A stretch of DNA of 64,000 nucleotides from Lasiosphaeris hirsuta (lineage: Eukaryota > Ascomycota > Sordariomycetes > Sordariales > Lasiosphaeriaceae). Positions 1 to 11,372 of this stretch are shown one piece after another (positions within the stretch are counted from its first letter, which is position 1; every line of letters begins with the position of its first letter). The stretch lies in NCBI GenBank assembly GCA_030549175.1, contig JAUKUA010000004.1, positions 4,898,001 to 4,962,000 on the forward strand, read 5' to 3'. The position numbers were made by a program, and so were the translations under genes. The notes beneath the pieces were generated by a model. That model was not told where the DNA came from, made no database searches, and saw only the letters and a program-made list of their open reading frames with translations.

Positions 1-3000
1 CTCGCCGGCGTGGTGCCCGGTCTCGCCGCCGGGGACGTCCATGTCTTTTCGCTCGCCACGAGCCTCAATCCTCTCGAGATCCCCCCGACAAAAGTCGCGA
101 CTCTTATGTTCGACCGGGTTCCGCCCATATTTGACGGCGACAACACAGAATGGGTTATTTCGGGCCAATCGGCCGGCCTCCTGAGGAATCTGCTCATCGA
201 TGTGCACTTTCGCGACTTTACGCCGCTCAACGACGTCCTGCCAGAGGACCACTCGCTGGACTGCATTGCAGTATCGGGCCTGGCAAGCCATCCCTTTGGT
301 TCCTGGCAGCAGCGTGGCCCCCGAACCAGTTTCATGTGGCTGAGAGACAGGTTGCCTCGCGACCTTCCCCATGTTCGAAGTATTATATATGGCTACGATA
401 CGGCCTTGGTCGACAGCGAGTCTGTCAAAGGGGTTAATGATATTGGCATCGCCCTAATCACCAAAATGAAGTCCATCGGGCGAGCGAGCCCTGCTGCGAA
501 GCCGCTGGTCATTATTGCGCATAGCCTCGGTGGCATTGTCATCAAGCAGGCCATGGTAGCCATGGCTCGTGCCCGTGAGTCAACGGGGGAGATGCTCGAG
601 TCTGTTCGCCGTGCCATCTTCTTCGGTGTTCCGAATCGAGGCATGCAGATATCCCATCTCCTTCCCATGGTTCACGATAGGCCTAATAGTCATCTTACGC
701 ACCTCTTGTCCGCTGAATCCGACTACTTGGAGGAGTTGGACTACCAGTTCTCTGGAATCGTCGAGCACAGGGGAATTGAGATCATGTCCGTCTACGAGAC
801 GAAGCGTACCGATACGGCCCAGGTATGATAGCAGCTCTTGCTGCGGGTTAGTACCCCTCTGGATTGTACGCTGCTGACCCACACCGGCAGAAAAATGCCT
901 CGGGACAATGGACGAGAGGTGGCCCCAAGGAACTCATCGTCGATAAATCGTCCGCCATACAGCGAAAGTCCAGCCTGAATCTGCCTGTAGACGAAGACCA
1001 TTCCAACATGGTCAAGTTCGGTGCCGATGATCAAAACTGTCAAGCGATACTCAGTTTCATACTCGATTCCCACCCCATCAATACAAATTCTTGCGAGTCC
1101 GTAAAGCCCATGGATTCGGACAGCATTTCAGGTGGCAGAGTCCAAGTTGGGCCCGATACAATTTTCGAATATAAAATGAAGCTTCGTTATACTATCTGTT
1201 AGCTACCTCGCCATTTTCTCTTGTTCTCTGCTATCGAAGATCGCAAGCTAATGGTGTTTTTTTTTTTTAAAAAAAAAAAAAAAGTAATGAAAACCAGTCT
1301 ATCCATTTGGGAAACTGGCTATCGGCTTAACGACATTGAAGATCGTTACGAATCAACATTCGAGTGGATATTCGATAAGTCCATCGGCTTCACTGAGTGG
1401 CTCAAAGGGACGGGGAAAATATTCTGGATTAATGGCAAGCCTGGTTGCGGCAAGTCCACAATCATGAAACTGGTCCTCAATGATGATCGGACCCGGCAAC
1501 TATTCATGGGTGGCCACCAGTCGCATTCGGATTGGGGGGCGGTGGGCATGGCTGATTTCTTCTTTCATGACCGGGGTTCTCCGGTGCAAAAGTCAATCGA
1601 AGGGATGCTGTCCCGCATCTTGTACCAGCTATTGGGCGATCGTGACTCGGAAGATGCCCGGGGGGTGCCTTTCTGCGTCGCCGAGCTGATACTGCCAATC
1701 TGGGAGAAACTGCTCCCGAGGGAACATGAAGGCCGCGCGGGAAGGGAACATGACGGACGTACGGGCCCTCGTCTTTGGAATCTCGACAGTTTACGACAAG
1801 CCCTCGACATTATCCTTACCCAGAATCGGGCACCGCTTCTCCTCCTTCTCTTTCTCGATGCGCTAGACGAGTTCGACGGTGAGCCACAGGTCATTGCCGA
1901 CTTTGTGCAAGATCTGACCCGGCCGAGGGAGGGCTCACGCACAGCGGTTAAAGTCTGCTGCTCCAGTCGGCCGTGGAACGTGTTCAGGGATTCGTTCAGC
2001 GACCTGGACGGATGCAGGGTCCACAAACACACACAAGAGGACATTTCACGCTACATCAACGGCAGATTTGAGACCAATCCACGGATGAAGAAAATGACGG
2101 CTCGGGGATCGCCAAGCGATAAAAAGATGGTCCAGAGATTGAAGACTACCCTTTCAGAGCGCGCCCAAGGAGTCTTTGTGTGGGTGAGGCTGGTTGTCGA
2201 CGAGCTGCTCAAGGCCTGCACCGATGGCAGTATTCCTGAAGAACTACTGGAGCTTCTATCCTCCATCCCGGCCGACCTGGACAAGACCTACCAACGGCTT
2301 ATCGATCGTATCCCGCCAAGATACCGATTCGAAAGCTACGTCTTCATCGAGATTGTCTTGCGGAACAAGTATGCATTCGGCCTAAGAGATCTCGGCCTCG
2401 CCTTACTTTGTGCACTCGCCAAGACTGTAAAGTCGGCGGAGAAGCTACCTTCGGACCCTTTCTCGGAAGACTTTATAGCTGCTACCCGTCGGCGATTGCA
2501 GAGCCGTTGCGGTGGAATGCTCGAGGTCTTGAAGGATACCACGGTTCAGTTCATGCACCAGACCGCCAAGGAGTACTTTAGCAGGCCGGGCGCATCCGAG
2601 GCCATCGTTGGGCACGAGCCCAAGCTTTGCGTCGAGAACGGCTTCTCGTTCATAACCAGGTTTTACCTCACGCTCGGGTCCGTGAGGTGTGACGGCTTCA
2701 ACGGGCTCTCTTATCTCCTCTCGAGATTTCGCAAATTTCCTTCTGGCAGCCACATAGCGTCTTTCTATAAGAACCGCTGGAGGGAGGATGATCATATGCA
2801 GGTGCACTACAACGTCGGGACGAAGATGGACATGATATTCGTGTCTCGGGCTATGGACCGCAAGATCTCGAGTGAACACTTCCTACTCCTCATGGACCAC
2901 GCCGCCTTCCAGCTACCAGTGGCCATGAAAAAACATTGCATGGCTGCAGCCTACATGTCCGAAGTGTCAACCGGTCGAAGCTTACATGGATTTCTTCTCC

Positions 3001-3608
3001 CACTGGCCGACGACGAAGCGATACGAAACTTGTTCTCTTTGGTCCCGGCATCCGAGTTCGGATCAAACCGGCACTGCAATTCCGTCAAGGATTTTGCGAG
3101 GGAGGCAGGTCTACGGTTACTTCTGGAGGATAGCGGGATCCCTCCAGTAAGTCGGCGGCCGCCGCGAAACTTGAGACAACTCAAGGGACGCCGCGTCTTT
3201 GCCGAGGGATGCCAAATCCCGCCCACGCCGTCAAGACCCCGTCCAGTGCCACTACGGCGGCAAAGAGCACCGGAGGAGCAGCGGCCGGCAAGCCAACAAG
3301 CTCGACACCGTCAGATGTGGCATGAATCGCCCCGCATCTGGCCGAGCCCCGAGCCCTATCCTGCCTACGCTCCCCCCGAAGAGCGAGCACAAGGTGAGCA
3401 ACGACAGCGATACTACTCACCAGGCCCGCACTACTATTACCCAGCACCCCAAGAGCCTTTCGCTCCGCGGTATCCGATGCCGCCAGACTACTACCAGGGG
3501 GGTTCATCGCGTGGCCAGCCACGGGGAAGACATGGGCAGGCATCGCTTCGTGGAGAATACTGGGATCTGCCGAGTAGGGACCGGGGAAATTACTATCCCG
3601 ACTGGTAA
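1..3608 (+). CDS. NLR-like STAND protein: SesB-type alpha/beta hydrolase + NACHT (5' end cut by window)
   Basis: The open frame runs in from before the window, so the N-terminus is missing. Proposed exons are 1-822, 891-1197 and 1285-3608 (at least 1150 residues). Intron 1 (823-890; GTATGA, branch CTGAC, CAG) is clear. Intron 2 (1198-1284) is tentative: it removes an in-frame TAG at 1200 and a T12/A15 tract. Exon 1 encodes a lipase-like fold with the nucleophile motif AHSLGGIVIKQA, as in SesB effector domains. Exon 2 has the linker DHSNMVKFG seen before many fungal NACHT domains. Exon 3 has the P-loop GKPGCGKST and Walker B LFLDALDEFDG. No WD40, ankyrin or TPR array follows; the end is a Pro/Tyr/Arg-rich tail (about 3160-3600). 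Fungal NLR-like proteins of this layout are linked to non-self recognition and regulated cell death; that role is inferred here. Confidence 0.75.
1257..1283. repeat. T12-A15 homopolymer palindrome inside the NLR-like gene
   Basis: Twelve T are followed directly by fifteen A. The tract stays in frame (Phe/Lys run) with the NACHT exon but lies within the proposed second intron, downstream of a possible branch site GCTAAT at about 1247. It is either intronic or an insertion-like scar. Confidence 0.85.
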
Positions 3609-3949
3609 TCTTTTGGTTTCTTGGAGGGTTGAAAACATGGATGTGAAAAGGTAGATTTCTTGTGAGCGTAGATGTGACCATCTTGCTGAAAGGGAAGTAA
3701 TGAAGATATGAAGAGGTCTTTTCAGCATAAAAAACGACATTATTGGTATTTGAAATTGATCGCGTAACTATGCACTGTCACGAATGTAATTTTGAACTAT
3801 ATAATTTCAGGAGGCAATAAAACTAAGCTTATAGTAGATATTATTATCCCCACCATGATAGTTATTACTTTTAACGGCTATAGTGAGGTTAAATAAGCTT
3901 AGCTTAATAATCGTAAGAGGTTATAGTTATTTAAGAAGTAAATACACCT
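3609..3949. other. 3' flank of NLR-like gene, AT-rich spacer
   Basis: No gene seen. From about 3770 to 3950 the sequence becomes strongly AT-rich with repeated TTA/TAA words, unlike the GC-rich coding flanks. This could be mutated repeat DNA (RIP-like), but no element ends are visible. Confidence 0.5.
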
Positions 3950-4690
3950 TTTCGGGAGGTGTACGGTAGTCGACGAGCTTTAGCCAGGTATCGCGGTCAG
4001 GGATTAGGCCCAGAAGGCCGAACACCTTGTCTCGTGGATCCTCTCGTGGATCCGTGAATTGCAGGGGTCTTGTCTCATGTAGCCGCTGGAGGAAGGAACC
4101 TTAGACGGGCTGAAACCTTGGAGGGAGCGAAAGGATAGCGGGGGCACTGTTCTTTCGATCCGGAACGGTGCAACACGCATCGGCCAGACTGTGAAGCAGT
4201 CCTAACGAGACACCTCATCACCGAGTATGACGACGGCCACCTTCACGAGAGCTGCCTCTTGCACGACCCATACTCGATCAAACCACGGGCGAGTGAAGAT
4301 GGCATCAGAGACTTGGCTAGCCTGGTCGACAGCCGCAATAATATCCATCGCTTTCTCATCCGCTTGCGCTTCTGCCAGGCCGAGATGGTGGCCATGAGCT
4401 CAAACTGACGGGTTCTCTCAGTCAAGTCATCTTGGTTGATGCATATGGCATCCACCCACAGTGTCCTGGATCCCAACCAAATCGGCTTTGGCGATTTCAC
4501 TCAACGCATTGCAGGGCTCTTCAACTTCAAGTTAGCTTTCCCTATCCGTGAAACGCAATCGCTTCAATGCCAAGTTGAGGTTCTTGGGGCAGGAATCTCG
4601 ACGCCATTGACAACGATGTCTCCAATACCATTCTGAGGCGATCCCCAGACATAGGAAGGCGTTTCAAAATGCCGGCTTAGTTTTGGAAGA
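3950..4690 (-). pseudogene. HET-domain (heterokaryon incompatibility) pseudogene
   Basis: Read on the minus strand, HET motifs appear in the right order but in different frames: PSYVWGSPQNG then VVNGVEIP (about 4590-4672), LWVDAICINQDDLTER (about 4410-4465), FTRPWFDRVWVVQEAAL (about 4243-4295) and DKVFGLLGLIPD (about 3985-4025). Frameshifts lie near 4590 and near 4370. At the second one a stretch that should hold the IY..A..VLVWLG segment is missing and the frame changes. A stop follows near 4210. A 12-bp tandem duplication at 4030-4053 repeats Asp-Pro-Arg-(Glu/Asp) in frame. No intact protein can be made. HET domains trigger incompatibility-type cell death; this copy is a relic. Confidence 0.8.
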
Positions 4691-7590
4691 AGCATGGCTG
4701 GTTCAAGATTGATACAGATAGTGTCGCTGGGGCCACCAGGCCGCAGGATAGCAAGACGGATCCACCCACTTTGGAGAGACTCATAGATGGCTCCGAGTCG
4801 GGGCGATCAAGTAGCGCCATTCTCCTCTCAAGTATGAATCGGACAGGTGAGTACCTAGGGAGAGAACCGATGAAGCCGCGCGGCAGCACTGTCAAACCCC
4901 GCGTCAGCGGGTGTCAGAGTGGCACTATCCACTATGTAGGCAGCCGCTGTTCCTCTGATAACTGGCGAAGCCATTCATTTGCCGAAGCGCTAACCGGGAG
5001 AGTGCGTGACTGACCACATATCCGATCACTGGTTGGAGGTTGCGACGTGTAGGCGCTCAGTTTGACTGACAGCAGCAGGTGTGATATTTCCACTCTCAAA
5101 GCGGCTATAGGGCAAACGTTACTGGGAGCGGAAGTCGGGGTCTGTGTGAGTTGGGGCAGCCCAAGTGGGTCAGCGACATGGAAACTACGGGGTGTCCATG
5201 CTATGGGGTATCCATACTACGATCATCATAACCCAGTTTGAAACCTCGCTTCAGCTAAAAGTTTGGCAGGGAAAGGCGGATTTAAGTTTCTTTTCACCTT
5301 CAGTTGTGAACCTTCGTCAAGATTCAGACAGCCCCGTAATGCCTTTCCCACCAGTGCAGCAGTACACACACCACATCTCGGTACCTACCTAGCAATATCA
5401 CCACCTTGATCTCGCAGGGTTGCCAAGTTTGGATCTCTACAGTCCCCACGCAGCGCGGCGGTCTAGCAAAGCAAATCCTTGTGGCAAAGACACGGTACAA
5501 TGGGGAGAATGCAATATCAACGTCCCACTTGTCCATGGTTTTTGGACAATCTCGTAAGGAGCTCCATCTAGCCTGAGGGCAGTGTTAGTGACGTTGGATC
5601 AGGCAAACCACGTTTCCCCGAGGTTGACTAGGTCCACATGTGGCACCGCTGGGGAAAGAAAACGCAAGCCGGACAGTCTGGCAGTGCCCACGACTGATAG
5701 TGGGCCGGGAAGATATACATTGAACTGCGGCAATTTCTGGGGGCGCAGTAGGCAATTGCTATAGACGTATTAAATTACTACGGGCGCGGTGTTAACCCCC
5801 ATCATAAGATCATTCTGCTGGCTATCAGTTAAAGTCCTTCAACGTGTACATAGCCAACGGTCAAAATCCCATACAAAATCGCATAAATGCAATGTATTAA
5901 TTGACTCTCTACAGAGCTTCACGGTAGTATCTACCTTGACATAGAGAAAACATAAAACGTTAATGCCAAAACGCTGTTAAAGGGCTGGTTTTCATCATGA
6001 CCAGAGGGGGTCTTCTCCGGCTGGGTATCCAGTAATATCGAAACGATATCAGAGCCAGAAGTTGAAGACATCCATATAGAAGGCACCATGTCCGGCAGTC
6101 CTAGCGACCCCGGCATTGGTGTGGAAACTGCAGAGACCCGCGTAGACACATTATTAATACGGGAAAGAAAAGGCTGTACAATTATCTCCGTATTCTATGG
6201 TGCTGTGGTAGACGGTTGATGGAAAGGTTCCACGAGCTAATTACAGTACCTACATACCCTAACCCTGGGCTAATGACTCTCTATAGGAGACCCTACAAGT
6301 GTGCATGCGTGTTCTGATGGCCTTGCTCCAGGTTCAAGCCCCAGTTCAACCCGTCCACAATAACCCAGACATGGGCCTACGCTGATCGGCTTAGCAGTTT
6401 CTCGGGAACGCTTTGTTCCGTGCTTACTACTCCGTAGCAAGTTATCAGAGTTAGTTCCCTAGGATCTCATTGGCGGCTTGTTTCAAGTCGGCCATCTACA
6501 CAGACCAACTCGGTTCGCCGATGCTACAGAATCCTGGACGGCGGAAAGAGGACGGATGCAATGCTACTCTCGCTGTTTTTGGATAGGCACCTACTCTTGG
6601 GATTTCAAAATTGTCAGCAGCCCAAGGAGATTTGCCAACATCTAGGGTGAGCAGCCCGACTAGGCGAGAAGAGCCGGGTCCTTTATCATCGTCGTCGTCG
6701 TCTCACCTGCATCAGACATGTATGTACCTTTTAGTTTGAGGTTAAGTGAGGTGGTATGTCAGGGTTCCAAGAGCGCTTCTGACCTAATATGCACGTCTAT
6801 ATGGGTCACAAGGCGTTTTGGTGTTTTTGAAGCCCTAACGGGGACGCGGGCACGGGGGGATCGATTGGGTGGTGGCGCTTCGTGGGCACCAAGTCAACCC
6901 CCATTCGGAAAGGGGGCGCAAAATAAGCATTTTAGGCATCTGTGTGGCCCTATACCCGTTTAGTCGACAATCCGCGAAAGAGCTAACACGGCCTATGAAC
7001 CATGGCGACCGTGTGGGGGCCATGTCGGGCAGACGGCAAAGCGGCAGGGATTAGGGAACCCGGGGACCCCTGAGGGGGACAAGGGATGGCGCGGAGGATG
7101 CGGCGTGGCGTATCAGAGCAAAATGAGAGCCAATGAGAGCCATGGTCAACGGGTACACCAATACCACCCCAAAGACCAACCGACCAAAAGAGAGGTCCAC
7201 GACTCAACGACGCCCATCTCTGCATGACATGACGCGCATCTGTGCGTGGCTGACATCGGCAGATACTCTTTGCAGTCTGAATCCGCGAAAATAGCCGGGC
7301 CGTTAAGACGGTGCGTACAGGGGTCCGAGGGGGAGAACCCGACCTAATGCGCAGGGACCCAGGGGTCCTTGCTTACACCGAGCCTTAAGTCTTGGCCTGG
7401 TCTTTGGATGGACACCAAAGCGCTGTCTCTCCCGTCCTGCTTCTCTTTTCATACTTTTTTTTTTTTTTTTTCCCACAGTCAGCCACGGTAAAGGGATCAA
7501 GGAACTATCGATTCTCATCGATCGATTCTCCTCAACCCGACCCGACCTCAACCGCTCGCTCGCCTCGCGCGACATCGATCGGACCACCCT
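4691..7590. other. gene-free spacer (about 2.9 kb)
   Basis: Only short frames without recognisable domains occur. Composition varies, with AT-rich patches around 5760-5900 and 5940-6250. The first 200 bp may hold the decayed 5' end of the HET pseudogene. A (CGT/CGA)n-like stretch lies near 6690 and a T17 run at 7455-7471. No tRNA, transposase or terminal repeats were recognised. Confidence 0.5.
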
Positions 7591-7685
7591 GCCGACTGAC
7601 TGACTGGCTGCCGACTTGGCTGCCGACTGACTGACTGGCTGCCGACTTGGCTGCCGACTGACTGACTGCCGACTTGGCTGCCGAC
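7591..7685. repeat. 31-bp tandem repeat, three copies, just before the DUF7702 gene
   Basis: The unit begins GCCGACTGACTGACTGGCTG and is present at 7591-7621, 7622-7652 and 7653-7679 (the last lacks four bases), followed by a partial copy. It ends about 20 bp before the ATG at 7705, so it probably lies in the 5' untranslated leader. Confidence 0.85.
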
Positions 7686-7704
7686 TAAGAGACGTCCAAG
7701 AGCC

Positions 7705-8895
7705 ATGAACCCACACACGTCGGCGGGCATCGCCCAAATCGTCTTCTACGTGCCTGCCGTCATCTACATCCACTACATTGGCATTCGCTGCTGGAAATAT
7801 GGACCGAAGATGGCGTGGTACCCCCTCATAGCCTTTGCCTTGGTACGGCTTGCCGGCGGAGGTCTAGTAATCGCCTACGAACAAGACCGCCAGAACATCG
7901 GCTTGATCAAGGCCACCTACGTTCTCCTCAACATTGGTCTCGTCCCACTGTTGACGGCCTTCAACCGCTTCACGGCCCTGGTGTCAGTGCTATCCCGACC
8001 GGCCCGTGACGAAGTCTGGAATGTTCCTAACTGACTGCTCGCCCAGCTCAACCGCCAACTTCCCCGAAGACGACCGCCTCAAGAAACTCAACAAGATCTG
8101 CGGCATCCTTGTCCTCGTGGCCGCCGGGCTCCTGGGCTCGGCAGGAGGCATGGTGGGCAAGGAAGGGCAAGCCGAGTCGCAGTCGAAGCTGTCCAAAATC
8201 GCATACTTTGAGTTCCTCGCCGTTTTTGTCATTCTGACTCTGATGTGCGCGTATCTCTACCTTGTGAAACGTAGCCACATCCGGGAGGACCACCTCACCG
8301 TACGTTCACGCGACACACTTGCGCATTCTCCGTTTGCAATACTGACACTGATGAACAGTACCTCCGCTGGATGCTCCTTGCCGCGCCCTGGCTGGCCGTG
8401 CGCACGGCCTACGGTGTCGTCGGCGTCTTCGAGGCGACGGGCAACAACATCACGACGTCGATATGGAGCTCGCTGTTTGGGAACGCCACCCTCTTTGCGC
8501 TCATGGCGCTGCTGCCCGAGTACATTGTGCTCGTCATCTTCATGTATCTCGGCCACTACCGGATCAAGACCGCCGGGAGCCGGAATTGGGTGGACGATCG
8601 CCCGCCCAAGAAGACGTTGAAGGAAAAGGTCAAGGACAAGCTTCAGAGTCTGAACCTCAGCCAGCTGGGCACCGGCGGGGACAACTCGTCTTCGCCCTCG
8701 ATCGAGCAAGCCGAGCAGGGACATAATAAGCCGGGACGGGGGCTGCTCGGAGCCGGTGGTTCTGGGCGCGGTGGTGGTCTCGGCGGGTTTAAGGGCCTTG
8801 GAAGAGGCGGAGGTGGACTCGGGGGTGGACTCGGGGGTGGACTCGGACGTGGACTCGGATTAGGAGGTGGAGGAGGTCGACTCGGACGTGGATGA
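7705..8895 (+). CDS. seven-helix integral membrane protein, DUF7702-like, with Gly-rich tail
   Basis: Exons are 7705-7982, 8047-8299 and 8359-8895 (355 residues). Introns 7983-8046 (GTCAGT, branch CTAACTGAC, CAG) and 8300-8358 (GTACGT, CAG) restore one frame. Seven hydrophobic segments are seen: around residues 9-27, 34-56, 68-90, three more in exon 2 and early exon 3, and the last at LFALMALLPEYIVLVIFMYLG. This matches the fungal DUF7702 family, whose function is unknown. After the last helix comes a charged stretch (PKKTLKEKVKDKL) and then a Gly/Leu/Arg-rich repeat tail (GGGLGGGLGGGLGRGLG). The ATG follows closely on a tandem repeat. It probably sits in a cell membrane; its role is not inferable. 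Confidence 0.75.
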
Positions 8896-9584
8896 TTAGG
8901 AGGTCGATTCCGACAGGGAGTGGGGTGTGGGTTGGGAAGTGGTAAGAGAGTTAGGTGAGGTAATGTGAGAAAACAAATTTATCATCAAATTGTTTTTTTT
9001 TTTTTTTCTTCTTCCATTTTCTTTTTCACATCTGATAGATATATTTCCCATCTGCAGCCTTCTTAGTAATGACCTAAGGTCGATATAGAGCGATACCAAT
9101 GAAATCTGAGAAAATCTTGTAAAACGAGACTGCTGCGATGGAGTGCGACTGTCTGTGTCACGGTTCCCGACCTCAACCGCCTTCCCTTCACTTTTCATTA
9201 CTAGTGGCTCGTTACGTGCTCTGATTCTAATATTTACATTTATGTCTGTTGATACATGCAGTTTCAACATCGAAACCACTACCAACAAAAAGATTTAGCT
9301 CTGAGTGTAAGTCCAGATTCCACCCACTTTACAGCTTGGATGCGAGGGCCGTAGTCAGGCCGGAAGCTCATGTGGGGGTGCAGGACTTCAGCCCTTGCTA
9401 GATACCTACCTAAAACCTAAAAATATCCAAGGTACCTTGGTTAACATCTTTGAGGTCCGTAGGATCCTACGGCGTATCCCCCGATGCCACCATCCACTCC
9501 GACTGATAGCCAATAATTACAATGGGAAACACGCAGAGCTCTGTAGGAGCCATCACACTTGTACTAGGGCTGTCCCCCACCTCC
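8896..9584. other. intergenic between convergent genes
   Basis: No gene seen. It holds the 3' end of the membrane-protein gene, a T15 run at 8993-9007 and the 3' end of the P450 transcribed from the other strand. Confidence 0.5.
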
Positions 9585-11372
9585 TCACTCCCCCTTTCTC
9601 CACAACGCAATCTTGACGCCATCAAAATGGCTCAAAGTAAGCGACAGATGCTCCCTGAACTCCCCCCCTGTCGCCTCGATACGTGCAAAATGCTGCATCA
9701 GCCTGACGACCACATAGCCACCCTCGACCAGGGCGCTCTGCTGGCCCAGGCAGATGCGCGGCCCGCCATTGAACGGCAGGTACGCCCAGCCGGGGCGCAG
9801 GGGGCGGGCGGGATCGAGCCAGCGGGCGGGGCGGAAGACCTCGGCGTCGGCGCCGTAGACCTCGGGAAGACGGTGGATTGCCCAGACGGCGTAGTTGATG
9901 GCCGTGCCTTTGGCGACGAAGATGGGCGAACGGCCGTCCGCACCGCCGCCGAGGGGGAGGGTCGTGTCGCGGGTTGCGAAGCGGATGTTGACGGGGACGG
10001 GGGGGTGGAGGCGGAGGGCTGAGATGGTTTGGGGAGCACGGTTAGTTGGTGCGAAGATGGATGCGATGCCAAGTTAGGCCAAGAAAGCCAAGTCAGGCCA
10101 AGAAAGCTTGCGAGGGGCCAAAAAGGCTTGTGTGTTGCCAAGAAAACTTTCGAGAAGCCACAAGGCTTGTGTTGTTGCCAAGATGGGCAGGGGGGGTTCA
10201 AGCATCGAAGGAAAACTCACTTTCATCCAAAACGCTCCTGAGAAAACGCATGTTCTTGAGCGCATCGTGATCGGGAATCCTGCCGTCCAACTGTGCCACC
10301 TCGGCCGCCAGCTCGCGCCAGACGTCTGGGTGCCGGGCGAGAAAGTAAAAGACACTACTCAGCATGCCCGCCGTCGTGTCGCGCGCGGCGAGGAGGACAT
10401 TGAGCAGCTCGTTGCGGACGAGCACGGGGTCGCTGCACGCCTCAGACAGCTCCGAGAGGAGGTTATACCGATTCGTCTTCTTGTCGTCGGTCGCACCCTG
10501 CGTCCGCTCGGCGATGTAGCTGTCCACGTGCCGGTGCACCAGATCGCACGCGTCGTCGAACTTGCGGTTCCGCCAGAGGAAGACGAGCTTGCCGAGCCGC
10601 ACGCGGTCGGGCAGACAGGCCTCTGCGTAGTCCCAGGCCTCGGTGAAGGGGGACTGCGCCGGGTCGGTCTGGCAGTTGATGGAGCGGCCGAGGAGGAACT
10701 CGGTCGAGTTGTCGATGGTGAAGTTGAAGAAGAGCGGCTGGATGTCAAAGGTCGTTCCGTCTTCCTCGGGGAATCGTTTGATGAGGTTTTGCACGTGCGT
10801 TTCTACCGAGTCGAGGTCTGCTACCTGGGCCCGTGTGAAGCTTGGGCGGATCAGGGCCTGGCGAAGTGCGTCAGCATCGGGCTGTTTGGCAACGTGTGGA
10901 AGACGGGTAAAGGTATAATAATAGGTACTCTAGAATGCTTCCAATGCGAGCCATCAGCGGTGAAGATGCCTCTGCCGAGAAGTCGGCCCAGAGCGCTCAT
11001 CCTCTTTCCAATGCCAAAGTCGTCAAAGTTCAGCGCCAGCACCGCCTTGACGTTCTCGGGCTCGGCCGTCATGATGAGCGATTGCCCCATGAGACTGACC
11101 GTCATGGTACGATGCATCGTCAGGGAACGCTGTGTCATGGCCTCCAGGGCCTTGTGTTCGACGGCGCTCTTCTTGAACGTCTTGAAGACGTCGAGCCCGA
11201 GGATTGGGTCCATCTGAGGGTATCGTGGTGCCGGTTTGCAGCCGTGCTGGCGTTTGAACCGAGAGACTCTAATCCAGGACAGTATCCGTTGCACGAGTGC
11301 ATAACTAGCGATCAGGGTCAGGAGTGCTCCTATGGCGATCTGTGCGGGCTCCATCTTGTGCATGTGGTGCAT
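9585..11372 (-). CDS. cytochrome P450, CYP52-like
   Basis: Exons on the minus strand are 11372-10929, 10857-10221 and 10018-9585 (504 residues). Introns are 10858-10928 and an unusually long, repeat-filled 10019-10220. The N-terminal anchor is IAIGALLTLIASYALVQRIL. Also seen are SHWKHSRALIRPSFTRAQV (C-helix region, WxxxR), the I-helix AARDTTAG, ExxR as ETLRLHPP rebuilt across intron 2, and the heme loop PFNGGPRICLGQ. Fungal CYP52-like enzymes hydroxylate fatty chains. Here the gene lies about 13 kb from the PKS-NRPS on the cluster side, so a polyketide-chain oxidase is a reasonable inference. In-frame ATGs at 11363 and 11354 are alternative starts. Confidence 0.85.
10070..10200. repeat. imperfect tandem repeats inside P450 intron 2
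   Basis: On the plus strand two units of about 40 bp (GGCTTGTGTGTTGCCAAGAA and its variant) follow two copies of a unit of about 18 bp (GCCAAGTCAGGCCAAGAAA type). They fill most of the 202-bp intron, whereas other introns in the window are mostly 50-140 bp. Confidence 0.7.

Noticed and set aside
10108..11217. 369-residue plus-strand frame across the P450
   Set aside because: It is the reverse of the P450 exons and introns; the P450 has the full set of motifs.
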